A DNA stretch of 64,000 nucleotides from Antedon mediterranea (taxonomy: Eukaryota; Echinodermata; Crinoidea; Comatulida; Antedonidae). How positions within the stretch are numbered: position 1 is the first letter of the stretch; each line of letters begins with the position of its first letter. A program made the translations under genes and the position numbers. Where the stretch lies: contig NC_092671.1 of NCBI RefSeq assembly GCF_964355755.1, forward strand, positions 14,362,501-14,426,500, read 5' to 3'. Positions 13,888-26,468 of this stretch are shown here, in pieces. Below the pieces are notes generated by a model. It saw nothing but the letters and a program-made list of their open reading frames with translations, did no database searches and was not told the DNA's origin.

Positions 13888-14935
13888 ACATTTTCTTCGT
13901 CATAAAATAAATAAAATTATATTATGAAAATTGTCTTTCTTGGCAATATTATAAATATAAAAAGACCATATATAACATATTCATACAAAACAAATTACAC
14001 AAAAATATTTATAATAATATACTGCACAGGTATGAATAGATAAGGATCGGGTGTCGAGGTGAATTAGTCGCCGCAAGTACCCACCATTGATGACCATGCG
14101 GTTCTAAATGTACCATACTGCTTGCAAGTATCTTTATTAATGTAACTAAAATAACTAAAATACCATAATAACTGTTTGTTCACCAATCCAACACCATCAA
14201 GGGGACATTTTATTAATTAAGCATAGAAGATCGTATTATTTATAATAAACATAACATTATCGATTTATTATTGATAGTTAATAATAACCCTCAACAACAC
14301 CTAAGGTTGTGTATGCGCCCAGGAAGTATGGACTTGTTCTATATCATGCAACGATTTTAACTACATAATTCAATTTGGAAACTGGTTTCTCTAATCATCT
14401 AAATGAGATTAGTTTAGAAGTAATTATGTGATTGATGACGAGTTAGTAAGACTAACACAATTCAGAAAAACTAAATTCCACAATAGATATAGGCCTACGC
14501 AGTGCCTTCTTTGTAAACAGGCAAATGACCGAATAATTGTCTTTTTAATTGAAATGTGTAAATCAATGACAGCTCATATTTCTGGACGTAATGCGATATC
14601 CAAATAGCAATACATATTACATTTAACGTGGTTAAGATTTCAATTGGTGTATAATCCAGGAAATGAGAAATGACAAAGAGAAAGATATTAACCACATCAC
14701 ATTCAGGACTAATGACAATAATAGCTTTAAATACGTCATAAAATTTTTATTATCAATTGATATTGGGAAAGTACGGTAAAGATTAAGCACTAAGAAAAGG
14801 GGGTTGGGTTGCCGTTGACAGTGGTACCTCTTTGTACATTGTTTGAGTCAGTGAAAAACCCATTCCCCACAAAACGCAAGGACAGACACGCAACACATCA
14901 CTCTTTCCCCTGTGATTGTTCAAAATTTCCGTGCT

Positions 14936-14995
14936 CCAGTATCATAGGACAATTGTGTAATACAGGATCATATGTGTTTCACATAAGATACTGTA
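14936..14995 (+). mobile_element. Half element of the TATCATAGGAA MITE family
   Basis: CCAGTATCATAGGACA, GTAATACAGGATCATATG and GTTTCACATAAGATAC follow the left half of the 60.4-kb element; the right half is missing. Confidence 0.6.
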
Positions 14996-16560
14996 CGTAT
15001 GTAATGTCCGCATGATATTGAGAATCGAGTAACGTACTGTACGTGTCTCTGCGCGCCTCAGTGAAAGCGGAAACAAACATAATTATAATCCATTAATCAT
15101 AATAATATTACATAACATTGTGGGAGAACAGTCCTAGTCTGAAGAGGCTACCCAGTATAAAGAATAAACAAATACATGTATAACATGGGAAAGGTAAATA
15201 ATTTAACTGGTCAACTGGTGGTCCAATGTTTCCCGCATCATGAAGGCGATTCATTAACAGCGGAAACTATTTCATACAGCAACTTTACACATACATCTAC
15301 ACTAACCAAATCTAGGCCTAAATGAATAAAATATAGCATACCTGAATGCGAGTAAGAGATCACACTGGTTATAACGATCGTAAATAATTACACTATTATT
15401 AAACACATATACGGGTACCTTTTCTCCTGAAACTATTAAATCTACTGATGCAACTATCGACTATAAAGGCGGAAAGAATTTGATGCAAAAAAACTTACCT
15501 AAACATCTTCTAAATGAGAAAGTTCCGACTACTTAATCAAAATAATAAAGCGTTCCGATGTTATTTTAAAAACGGCGAGAGAACACGAACACAGCGTTTA
15601 CTACCGATACGTCTTGATAAATCTATGCAGTAAATCGTTTACTTCGTCTCAAGTCTAAAACAATCTAACAAGAGAGGTTTTCATTAGGTAAGCCAAACGG
15701 ATGGTTGTGGACAATGATAATGTGTGAATCTATCGGACTTACTTTCTCGCTGTTATACTATACTATTGGTTTACGGTGTATTATATTGCGCCTGCGTGAA
15801 CAATTTAGACCAATAAGAGAAGGGACAGTGAATGGGTTGCCAGAGTAATGATCATCAAATGTGATTGTTGCACATAGGGATTCAATGCAGAGTCGAATGT
15901 GTGAATTTAACCATCAAACTCACTGATTTATCTTAATTTTGACACACTGCGTTTTTTGTTGTTTAAAAATACTTAATTTATATCCCAGTATTTGCTTTTT
16001 CCTCTATTATTATATGTATTTCTTCTTACGAGCGAATAAGCTGTACAGGTAATAGGCATGATACACTGATTGAATAATGATTAACAAAATGTGCAGGAGA
16101 TTTATTTACCTCGAGTTACCATGACCATAATATAAAGATCAAACATTATCAGTATATAGCTACAATATTATTCTGAATAATAATTCCAATCCTACGTTTC
16201 AAGTAACATCCATTACAATACAAACCAATATATACACTATGACATATTCTGCCCATAGGCCTATACATTATGTGTCTGTTGATCCACTGTTTATTATTTT
16301 TATTTGTATATGCGTCTCATTGCCGACACACAGCGTCACAGTGATTGTTTATGTTAAAAAGTAATCAATGTAATGTATATAATATAAAATGATTAGCTAA
16401 ATGTTCTTGTTAGAAATAATTCCGTTAATGTGTAACCTGTAGACTGTGGAACTACACAAGGATACCCGCAGGGGTGCTTTGAATTACGTATATTTCAGCA
16501 AAATATCCATGGCACTTTTTATATTTATGGAGATATTGAAAGGAATGATATGACATTTTT

Positions 16561-16905
16561 TAATCACCGAAATTAAGCAACGTTGGGCCTGGTAAGAGCT
16601 TGGATGGGAGACCATCTGGGAATATCGGGTGCTGTATAATATGGAGCTGGGGTCCCGTTTAGGCATTTGAAATCAGCACTGCTGACTCTTATGGCAGCCT
16701 CTGCATCTAGTATCTGCCTAAGACGTATTGGCTTATGCTTTTTCTCTGGTGGGCACTGGACGACAGAAGCCCTTCATCAATGTTAGGGCCGATCAAGGTG
16801 CTTTAAACAGTCCTGGCTTTGTTTGTATCAAACCTGTTAGTGGCGGTAATTATTGCTGTTGGTTTCGATTGAATAACCTTTTTAAAAAAATTTAAAAAAA
16901 GAGGA
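16561..16905 (+). mobile_element. 5S-rRNA-derived SINE-like unit
   Basis: Bases 16563-16637 align by eye to about the last 75 bases of metazoan 5S rRNA: CACCGAA, AAGCAACG, GGGCCTGGT, CTTGGATGGGAGACC, CTGGGAATA and CGGGTGCTGTA are all present in order. This covers the internal polymerase III control region (box A, intermediate element, box C); the first 40 or so bases of 5S are missing. It is followed by about 230 bases of unrelated, GC-richer sequence and ends in an A/T-rich tail (TTTTTAAAAAAATTTAAAA). A 5S head, body and A/T tail is the layout of SINE3-type elements. Antisense open frames here are artefacts. Confidence 0.65.
16563..16637 (+). rRNA. 5S rRNA-like segment (5'-truncated, inside the SINE-like unit)
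   Basis: Only the 3' two thirds of a 5S gene is present, with scattered substitutions and no T-run terminator directly after it, so it is not a functional 5S gene. It most likely serves, or served, as a polymerase III promoter for the surrounding element. Confidence 0.6.
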
Positions 16906-17944
16906 TCAAAGATGGAATCACTATGTTTATCTAAATAAAATTAATTTAACATAAATGTATGTTCTAATTCCGTCCAGCTATATCCGTAACAACAAACAAC
17001 TTTTGTCTAGCGAAACATGACACACGTTTATGGTCGAATAGGGGACGGGTTACATTTGTTTCAGTTGCTGTTGGGTTAATGTTTCAAACCAAAACAAAGA
17101 ATTTCCATATGAATGTCCATTTCAGTTCATCCTGTTTGTATTTTAAATGCCACAAGACCCCATATTAATGTGATATTAATTTAAGAATTTGTTTTACCTC
17201 TTAAGTGGTTTATAATCAACAATGACACTTTGGTTTAGTTTAGCAGGAGAGTATAATATTAGGCCCAGGGTTATACTGTAGCCTATACCAACCACACTGA
17301 TTAACTTGATTGAAGAATACAGCCGCGTTATGCCATGCAAATGTATAAAGTGAATAGCTATCACCTGGCAAACTCTCCATACATTCGCACACGTCTGTTG
17401 CAAAACGTAACAAGTCAGAATTACTACTCAAACTGAATTGATCTAGGCCTATGTCTATTCCATAGATATTAGCAAAAGTATCTAAAAACGATCACAGAAA
17501 TTTAATAAAACAAGGAAAAGAGGAAATACGTATATAAATCGTAACAAAAAGTAAACAATCATTTCAAAGTAGGCCTACAATGTACTCAGGTATTTCTCAT
17601 TAAGATGAACATTTTTTTCGGAATTTATCAAAGCGTCAAACGAGCTGTTTGTTGCAATTTAGTTCAAATTGACACGTTATACTGGTATTAACCGCAATGT
17701 TTTGATTTATTAGCAATTAATCTGGAATTTACTAATACATTACGTTGAATTAATGTAATATCTATTTCAGGCAATTTTTGAAATATGAGGTTAATCTGAA
17801 CGATGATGTTGATAATTAATACGAATAACACAAATCCCAAATTTCAATTACAATTCAGTTTAGTCCCAACAACTTTCCTCTAGTTTTATCGTCACAACAG
17901 ATGGTTACATTATCATGAATACGAATTTACTGCAGTTAAAACAA

Positions 17945-18059
17945 GGCCATATACATGGCCTCAGTCGCGTGCGCAAATTTGACTTACTAATTACCGACCG
18001 ACCAACCGACCGACCAACCGACCAACATAGTGAGCTGTGAGTCGCGTTTGCACGCGAAT
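17945..18059 (+). mobile_element. MITE-like repeat with (CCGA)n core, copy 1
   Basis: Palindrome GGCCATATACATGGCC, then TCGCGTGC, a CCGACCGACCAACC-type core (17993-18026), then ACATAGTGAGCTGT and GCACGCGA. TCGCGTGC and GCACGCGA are inverted ends. A same-strand relative lies at 24701-24810. The antisense frame with GRSVGRSV comes from the core. Confidence 0.7.
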
Positions 18060-20384
18060 AAAAACGAATAGATAATGGCTGATTAGTTAAGCTCAAGAAT
18101 GGCAATTTTCTCCCCCTGGTTGTTCCAAAGATGAAGTAAACGGTTGAAAAACCTCCCAAAAACAAGGTAAAGTATAGTATAGATACACTTTGTAGCTTTA
18201 GGTTCACTACAAAGTACATTTTCTGGAACGATATCTAATCCGATAATTTCAAATAAATTGTGTTTTCCGTCGAACCGCAGGGCGTACGTCCGTAGAAAAT
18301 AAAAATCGTTTTGGTTTAGGTAGAACACAATGACGATAACATTTACATTAACATAAACCCCATATCAATTATATAACAGTAGGCCCAATTATAAATATAC
18401 ACTAATTATTCACAAATATTATTAAATAATTAAAATATATATGTGCTGGAGATCTCTATCCCTACGTTTTACAATTGTATTTTATATATTAGTGTGACAT
18501 ATGCTGTATACATTTTAATATAAATGTGTGGCCTTTTTTATTTCAAGTGATTTTAAATGTAACCCTTGATTATGTTTTTAGACAATTTTAATAACTTATA
18601 TGAAATCCGCAATATTCAGCATGTTTGTATATATATATTGTATGTAGGTCATAAGTAAATGTTTTTAATAATTGTAATTTTTTTATTTTTTTATTCACTT
18701 TTAAATATACTATTTCATTAAAATAAAACACGTTTTAACAATAATCACAAATATGTACGCGTCACTTGCATGTGACAAAAAAATGGAGAACATGACCGTT
18801 GTTTTTAATATTTTAATAATACAAGAGAATATACATATTATATGCCTTATTATAGTGAACTTGTATATATTGAAATAATTTGTACTGCAAACTGAAATGA
18901 AAGTTGGACGAGCCCATAAAAGACAACAACAAAATTATTCACAAATAAACAAATGTATATAAAACAACTAATTAAATACATACAAATAATCTACAAGGAA
19001 AAATGAAGCCGCGTGAATATACGACCAATCAGAAAGCAGCGTAAATGAAAGTGATTCATGGCGAACCATTTCGTCATACTTTTTAAAAGTAAAAGTGCAT
19101 TTACCATATTTTTAATTTAATAAATTACATCAAAATGTTATATATTATAACTTAATCACTCCTTATACTTTCATCACTAAACCCAATTCAACTTGCCCGA
19201 CGATACACTATTGATGTACTTTATATTACTTTATCCACGAACGTTTCATTTTAAATCGAACACAGACCAAACTTGAACTACCGTATACAAAATAGATATT
19301 ACTCATCAGTATATATACCAACAGCCTACAGTACCATTTAATAAAAAGCAAATATACTGTGCAGTACTAAGGCACGACGTATAATCGATATCGAATGACG
19401 CTTATTTTACAGCAATTGGCAACATTGAACGTATTTGTTAGATAAAATACAGATGCTCAAAGTTGTCATTGGTGGGCTGCTGACTGTCTTGTCATGGTAT
19501 CGACCGAGCACTTAATTCACGTAGCTTTATTATATGTTTTTTTGAGTGGAGTTAATTCCATCTAATTACCCCTTCAAAGTAAATTACTAGTCTTATATTG
19601 CACAATTAAAATATCAATCCGGTGCGGGTAAGCGTTATAAAAACGTACTGCGTCGTGTATTACGTATTGAAGGGCAGATCTGGATGTTAACGTTTGAAAG
19701 GTAGAAACTTATGCCTGTAAATATAAAGCAAACACATGTACATTAACGAACAAACATTTCCTAATGTAGTATCAAAACTGCTTATATATATACTTTGTGG
19801 AAATGAATTGAATGTTTACCGAAAAAAAAAATATTTTTGTCCTTCTGTTATTCTGATATTTAGGAATGATAATTACATAACTTTCCAAACATCTGTAATA
19901 TAATAAACCATGGGACAAAAACTCATTCGTGCTTTTATATACGATTGTAATAGGCATAAATAAACCTTTTTTTTTTGTTACATTATAATGCATGTAACAA
20001 ATTGTTTCTATTACTAAAATATAAAAGATATCGAAAATGTTTTTTTTCTATAAGTGACAATATCTATATGAAATATAATATCAGAAATGATTTCGCTCGT
20101 TAGTATTATTACTATTAGATTCAGCATAGGGTAGAGTTCACGTCAACTAACGACTTTAACGTATCGAATAACAGGTGCGTTGTCGGGTTTCCAAAGTATA
20201 CCTTAATTAGATATAATCATTACAAAATATAATATGCAGCTTAACATGAACATAAGTGTGTGTTATTGCATACAAACATGCAAATTAGACGAACTTAATA
20301 CATACAGAATAACCATACAGAAGATTTGGGGCTTTGAGGCCCTCGTAATTTCCCGTAAGACTTTACTTAAAGTTTCAGATTGAG

Positions 20385-20413
20385 TCATGGAACTATAATA
20401 TATAGTTCCATGA
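20385..20413. repeat. Perfect mini-hairpin TCATGGAACTATA
   Basis: Arms of 13 bases around a 3-base centre, flanked by the direct repeat ATTGAG (20379-20384 and immediately after CCATG). Confidence 0.85.
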
Positions 20414-20461
20414 TTGAGTTAAGGGTCCGAGCTCACACAAGGGTAGAAAGAGGGCACCGAA

Positions 20462-20562
20462 ATGGTGCTCTTTATCATGCTCTGAAATACGGATAGTAGA
20501 ATTCTTTCCTTTTACTAGAAAATAAACCCACGGATTTCCTACTGATATAAAGAGCACCTGCA
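20462..20562. repeat. Inverted repeat GGTGCTCTTTAT
   Basis: GGTGCTCTTTATCA near 20464 and TGATATAAAGAGCACC near 20541-20556 form 12-base perfect arms with about 70 bases between. A second, smaller hairpin (GGCACC/GGTGCT) overlaps the left arm. Possible MITE. Confidence 0.5.
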
Positions 20563-22100
20563 CATGTCATAAAACAAAGTATTGAAAGGCGGAGAAGATG
20601 TGGTGGCCTATGAATACGCCATACTTTCATTCTGCGATGTTTTTATTATAATGTATCGTAAGCATTACATGAATACAGATAGCCCTAATAAATATCCTTG
20701 TATTTGTCGATATCTATTACACATTAAAGTAGAGATAGTAGGGCCTAAGTGTAGATTAACACTTAACACAATTATTTGTAACTATAATTATCAGATCGTT
20801 TCATTAACAGCAAATTTATTTTTACCCGATCAAAATGTCCCTTTTATTATGTCCCCTGAAGTACAGGTAATTTCACAGATTTGTTTCTGATACTCGGTGA
20901 ACGTTTTATCCATTTAGTTCATGTCTCTTGTGATTTAATCAACTTTAAGGTTATACTAAATTTAACTGACCTCTTCGTACTCTTCGAATGCTTTTATTTA
21001 TTTAGCTTTGAAGTTCTATTTCTCTATGTTTAATTAAGTTTAAAATATGCGTAAATTATAATGGCCTCAATGTGATCATTTCAATACATACATTAAACTT
21101 ATCCAAATTTTCTGTAGCATTCACAAAAACAATGTGTATAAACCTTAATCTCTAAATTGCAATCGTACGATATACTATTAAACACATTTCGAAGACGAAC
21201 ACTTTGAGTTACGAGCTTTTGTGTTATTTGTTGGATATTAAAGTAAAGAACTTATCCAACAACACTTGTACTTGAAATAGAATATAATTTTGACCAAGAA
21301 CTTGAATTACGTGCAGCCAGAGTATTAATTCGCTTAGCACTACAGGCTTACTGTTAAACGTCACAGCAATTTGACTTCAGTAATTCCATTATATTGCAAA
21401 TGTTGTGCTCGATGGGATATCACTGTTAGGCATAATTCGTTTATTTCTCTTATCCCAGTAATAGGAAAACAACAAGTTTATATACAGCAAATTAAGAAGG
21501 GCGAAATCCTAGAAAGCAAAAGCTTGAAAAGGGCTGCATAGAAACTAAACAGAACGTACTTATACTGTAAACACGTGAATGGGATAAACATAGAAACGGC
21601 AACGCGGATTAACATGAAACTGGATAAGAACAGGGAAAAGACGCAAACATGGAAGGACGAGAACAAAACTCTTTTCGAAACATTATACATACATTTTTGT
21701 TTGTTTGAAAATGATGTGAATAAAATGTTTATTTTATTTATTTATCACAATATATATACTATAAGTATATATGTTTTTATGAATTACAAAGTCAATGCAA
21801 TTTACTATGAAATCTGTAAAATACATTTTTAATTCCATGTTTCCACGTTTTGAGAAAATAAAATGTGGGAAGAATTCACAAAAGACCAAATGTACACAGT
21901 GGTATTGTCTATGATTTTCAATTATGCAAAATGAAATAGTGTTGAGTGGTGGACATGTAATGCATAAAAAGAACATGAAAATATGTCATTCAAATATAAT
22001 ATATTACACACTAGGCATAGAAAAATAATTCGGCCCGGTGATATACTGAAATTTAATTCATTAATTTGAAACGATAAGATTAGGAAATCTGTGAGAATGA

Positions 22101-22173
22101 AAAAAATCCCGGGATTCGAACCCGGACCTTCTGCTGATATGCAGATGTCCTAACCATTAGACCATTAGATCAT
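22101..22173 (-). tRNA. tRNA-like relic or tRNA-derived SINE head
   Basis: On the minus strand there is a D-arm-like GGTCTAATGGTTAGGA, an anticodon-arm-like TCTGC/GCAGA stem, and a perfect T arm CCGGG-TTCGAAT-CCCGG with box B. The layout is closest to tRNA-Glu or tRNA-Asp. The anticodon loop has six bases instead of seven, so no anticodon can be read, and the two acceptor strands do not pair. A short duplication (ATCTAATGG next to GTCTAATGG) blurs the 5' end. It is best read as a pseudogene or the head of a SINE, not a working tRNA. Confidence 0.6.
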
Positions 22174-22265
22174 GGTATACTGTAGTTCAAACCTGATTGG
22201 ATAGCGACTCTTTAATATTCTCGGCGTGGTACAACAGGACTAGCACAATATATTATATTATTCAA

Positions 22266-22295
22266 ATATAATATATATATATATATATATATATA
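22266..22295 (+). repeat. (TA)n microsatellite
   Basis: About 14 TA units. Confidence 0.95.
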
Positions 22296-22539
22296 GAAAG
22301 TATAAACAATAATTAAAATGTTATGATTAGTTCTTACAAAAATCATCACCTATACATAGGCCAGGTCACAAAGGCCTAGTAGATCATATAATTGAAACGG
22401 CACTGAATATTTGAAAATCATTACACTAAAATAATATGCAAATGGCAATGCAAATCAATGAAATAACATTATATTATTGGAAATACTTTAGGGAGTGTGT
22501 ATTGTAGTTTTCGCGTAGTTATATTGTCGCCAGTGAAAT

Positions 22540-22625
22540 TAATGAATAATAATAATGATTATGTTTTCATTTATATATAGCGCAAATTCCATATATGTTC
22601 AAATGACGCTTACACATTATTACCC
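22540..22625 (-). mobile_element. Possible LINE/SINE 3' tail fragment
   Basis: On the minus strand the sequence ends GGAATTTGCGCTATATATAAATG, recalling the GCGCTATATAAAT tail of the LINE piece at 9.85 kb. No coding part is attached. Weak. Confidence 0.25.
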
Positions 22626-24339
22626 CGGTTATTTTGATCAAACATGTATGGAAGTATAGCCTACTTCCACAATGTTGCAGCCAGTAATCAGATGTATTAT
22701 GAATACCATTATTACATTACGTAATTTAGATCTTCATACACAATATTATATAATATAAAAAAAGGTGGCATCTCGCGTCGAGGTATAACATCACATTTAT
22801 AGCGGTTATAAACTATGTAATTACCTTTTATTAAACTATCCATGAAAACTATACTTGAATGAATGAATAATAATAACGATGGGGTGTAAGCTAATTCAGT
22901 TATTGTTGCCCAAGAGAGCTAAGTATAAGTATATAGTAAACAGTAACCTAAGCTCACAGGCGTTCATTCATTCCTTGCGACACCTCCGTTAACGAATACA
23001 CTAAATAACTACTTCGTACCGTGCTGGGTGTGTTATGCGGAATTTAAATTACTGGATATTGTGAACTGGGCATTATTTAGAAACGCTACTGTACCATTTT
23101 TAATATTAGTACTAATAAGATACGCAACCAGCAACTTATACATATTATGTACGTAGTCCTGTTGTCAATCAACAATATTAATATTATTCAACAATATAAT
23201 GAATCAACCCAGGACAGTATATAGAAATAAACAAAATTGAAATCACAGCACCGACCAGAAATGGAAAATCTACAAATTATTAGAAGAAATTAACACTAAT
23301 AAAAGGTTGAGTCTATGTTAAAATTAAAGCCATGCTTTATCATTCATTTGTAAAGGAACAGGACGATAACGCTTGACGATACAGATACATTTGTCTTACA
23401 TAAAACAAAAGAAATGTTTGCTTAACAATATCGTCGTCACTCTGAAGAAAGTGCTCGTGAAATGAGCACTGAAACCGTAAGTCAGGCAAGTTTGGGTTGT
23501 CAAAATAGAATTTTAAAATAACGTATCTTAATACTAGAACTATGTGATATCACTGTTTGTTAAAATCCAATAACATCGTTGCATCGTCACCGTCGCTAAC
23601 TTATCATGACGTCATTTGATAAAATAAGTTTGATCAGCATATTTCTTTATTTTGGTTCTAGAATGACAATTTTTCTATTTCTTTTGTTTTATGTATGAAA
23701 AATAAATGTTATCAGTTATCGTCGATCCTCATCGTCCTAGTATAAAAGGCTTTTATAATTATTATTCCGATATTTATTATTGTCTATGTATTTTTCTTAT
23801 CATATTCACAAGCACTGCGCTATTTAGGCCCCTCCACTCTATCCATTCAAAGAATAGAGAAATGTGAAGAGAAATAAATATTGTAGGCCTAAATATTGTT
23901 CCTCTCCTCCTAGCTTCATAATGTTATCGTATTTTAGTTGTAGTAACCGTAGAGTTATAGCTTTGCCAGCACAAAATGGTCGATATAATTATACAAAAAA
24001 TAAAATCACACAGAACGAAACATTTCAAGATAAAAAATAATATATGTTCAATGTATGCTTCATAAAAATGATATTTGTGATTGAACAGGACGGATAAAAA
24101 GTACGGTACTGCACAGTAATTGCTTCTGAAACCGTTTGAACGCAATAAATCTTTATTTATAGTTTGGAATTAATTAAGATGGAATGAGCACTGGCTGTAT
24201 TTAATATGAAAAAATGACATAAAATTCAAAAGTCAAATAAAATATAAATACATATGCGCATATCGTCTTGAAATATCTGTGTCGCGAAAACATCAAAGTA
24301 CAATATTTGGCAAGTCGTTAATATTTCTGAATAATGTTA
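22626..24339. other. Gene-free stretch
   Basis: No supported feature beyond a TGACGTCA palindrome near 23608 and an ordinary AT-rich background. Confidence 0.5.
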
Positions 24340-24590
24340 CAAAACGTGTCAATATTATGCTGTACACATGTCAAACGCGTCAATATTTTGCTGTACATAG
24401 ACCCTACATGTCAAACGCGTCAATATTTTGCTGTACATAGGCCCTACATGTCAAACGCGTCAATATTTTGCTGTACATAGGCCTTAACATGTCAAACGCG
24501 TCAATATTTTGCTGTACATACAGGTCAAACGCGTCAATATTTTGCTGTACATACAGGTTAAACGCGTCAATGAAAACGCGTCAAATATAG
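24340..24590 (+). repeat. Minisatellite with 40-base then 33-base units
   Basis: Shared core AAACGCGTCAATATTTTGCT with GTACATA. Core starts are near 24340 (diverged), 24372, 24412, 24452, 24493, 24526 and 24560. The early units carry an extra GGCCCTACATG segment (period about 40); later ones lack it (period about 33). Each contains the MluI-type palindrome ACGCGT. Confidence 0.93.
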
Positions 24591-24700
24591 TGAAAGTACA
24601 ATTATGTGACAAACCCGTCAAATAAGTACAAAAACACACGTGGAAATTGAACGTGCGCATAAAATAATCGTCGATGGGGTGGTGAGGCATGAATGAAACG

Positions 24701-24810
24701 AGGCCATATGCATGGCTGTAGTCGCGTGCTCAAGTTTGAGTTAGTGTTTACCGACCGACCGACCGACCGACCGACCAACCAACATAGTGAGCTGTAGAGT
24801 CGAGTTTGCT
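24701..24810 (+). mobile_element. MITE-like repeat with (CCGA)n core, copy 2
   Basis: Has the same order of motifs as copy 1: GGCCATATGCATGGC, GTCGCGTGCTCAA, a longer (CCGA)n core, AACATAGTGAGCTGTAGAG. The right inverted end has decayed. Confidence 0.7.
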
Positions 24811-25254
24811 AAAATGACATTTAGAACCTTGGCTTTCTTTCCCACTATAATTATACATACAACAACAGAGATGGAAGGGCTACCTGTCAATTAGCCTGCT
24901 CGTTACTACATGTACTTTGCATTGAATAAAAATAATATTAGCTTTATCCTTCCATTGACTTAATAGCAATGCTTGATCGTAATTTACATATATTGATATT
25001 AATGGATGTTAGTAATGATTATTTATAATGGTTCAGAAACAGCAAACTCATGTCACACAGTGTTATTTGTCATCTTTGATAGCCGGTTAATGTGCTATAA
25101 TCGTTACCTCATGAACCGATAATGTGACATGTAGTTAAGGTCTAACAAACAGTTATTGATTAATTTCACAAATAACTATGATATACGATTTGTCACTGCT
25201 TTCCGTATAGATGTGTTTTGCAGATTTTGCATTAAAAATAATACGCTCATCGCC

Positions 25255-25386
25255 AAATCGATAAACCAAATAGTCATCGATAAATATATATACTAATCGT
25301 TACGCTATTAGTCATCGATAAATCGATAAACTAACTAGCTTATCGATAAACTAAATTAGTCATCGATATCGACATTATCAATCGAT
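25255..25386. repeat. Degenerate ATCGAT repeat cluster
   Basis: Seven ATCGAT sites (25257, 25276, 25314, 25322, 25342, 25362, 25381) within 130 bases, mostly in a TCATCGATAAA context, with TATCGATA at 25341-25348. It could be a decayed tandem repeat or a cluster of protein sites. Confidence 0.7.
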
Positions 25387-25627
25387 CTTTGTAAATTTGC
25401 AGATGTTTGAAATTTTTGTTTAGAATAATTTTTAACATAAGAACAGGTTGTAAAAACCTTTGAAGTCTAAATTGAAAAATTCTAAATCATATCAGAACAA
25501 ATTTAACACGTTTTTAAAAACGACACAGACGTGTGGACATTGAACTTTCAAATGTAAAAAATGTCTCAATTTGACAGGCTGAAACATCAGCGCGACACAA
25601 CTTTTACTGACTTACAATAAATAATAT

Positions 25628-25764
25628 ACTGTATTTATTCGAATAAATAAACACCACCTCGAATACACTCCCTCTGCCCATAGAAGAACGTTAGGAAAAA
25701 CGCTCTTCTCGAATAAACGCCCATCATCTACAATACCAATACTTCTTCATATCGAATAAATACG
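25628..25764 (+). repeat. Dispersed repeat with TTTATTCGAATAAA core
   Basis: GTATTTATTCGAATAAATAA, then further CTCGAATA and TCGAATAAACGCCC units. A reverse relative is at 48406-48451 (GGGCGTTTATTCAAATAAAT). A repeat family by shape; class unknown. Confidence 0.55.
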
Positions 25765-26460
25765 ATAACTTAAAAAACTGTTTCAACAGTTGATTTTATT
25801 AGTAAATAAGCCTACATTAAAATTAACTGTAGGAGGCATTGGTGAAATAATGTATTTTGCATAATTATAATTATATATTTATTACATACATTACCTCATT
25901 AGTAATACTCATTAGTCTAATTTTGATAATGAATACACTATATTAGAATACAACGTGAAACATCCTAAACAGTGGACCGTGACGTGTAGATTAAATTACT
26001 AAACTAGTTCAGTAAGTTTGCCGGCAACAGCCAAAGGCATAATAAACATTAACATCATTTAACCCAATGCCAAAACTAATGATGGATAACTACCGCAAAG
26101 GTATTGCTATTGATGAGTATACAGAATCAGGAAAGAAATAGATCACAGCATTATTTCTAATCTATAATTGTGTTCAGATGATTGAAACGCTCTATGATTC
26201 TATTCTATGATATATTAATTTTATAGAGTGATCATGTTTTATATAGTTTATTTTAGTTCTATAGTTCACATTATGTACTTTCTCTTCAACATTGGCAGGC
26301 TCTGACAAGGCTTATTAAAATATATGTAAGTAAATATTTTGCTGTAAAAATGATATTAATTTGAGTGTTAATGTGATTGACCAATTTTCTAATGTTAAAG
26401 GTTATTAACCTTATAGGTTGGCATTTTTGGAGTAAAAGCTTAACCAGCCTACTTGTCGCC

Positions 26461-26468
26461 TATAAATA
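26461..26468 (+). promoter_or_regulatory. Candidate TATA box
   Basis: CGCC-TATAAATAGAG is a strong TATA match bordered by G/C, with a mixed-composition stretch after it. The first ATG downstream opens only about 11 codons, so a non-coding transcript or decayed promoter is possible. Confidence 0.3.

Larger units (their letters stand above)
13494..16560. other. Gene-free stretch after the Gypsy relic
   Basis: A 53-codon frame at 13618-13779 is very acidic (Asp run from GAC/GAT repeats) and probably chance. The half MITE at 14.94 kb and a CCAAT motif near 15.8 kb are the only other marks. Confidence 0.5.
18060..22100. other. Gene-free stretch
   Basis: Holds two inverted repeats near 20.4-20.56 kb. 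A 102-codon frame at 20582-20890 and overlapping frames at 21.5-21.98 kb show no domain. Confidence 0.5.

Noticed and set aside
17905-18219. 104-codon minus-strand frame with GRSVGRSV repeats
   Set aside because: Produced by the (CCGA)n core of a dispersed repeat; such frames are a common artefact.
20582-20890. 102-codon plus-strand frame
   Set aside because: No recognisable domain, and a length reachable by chance in 64 kb read in six frames.
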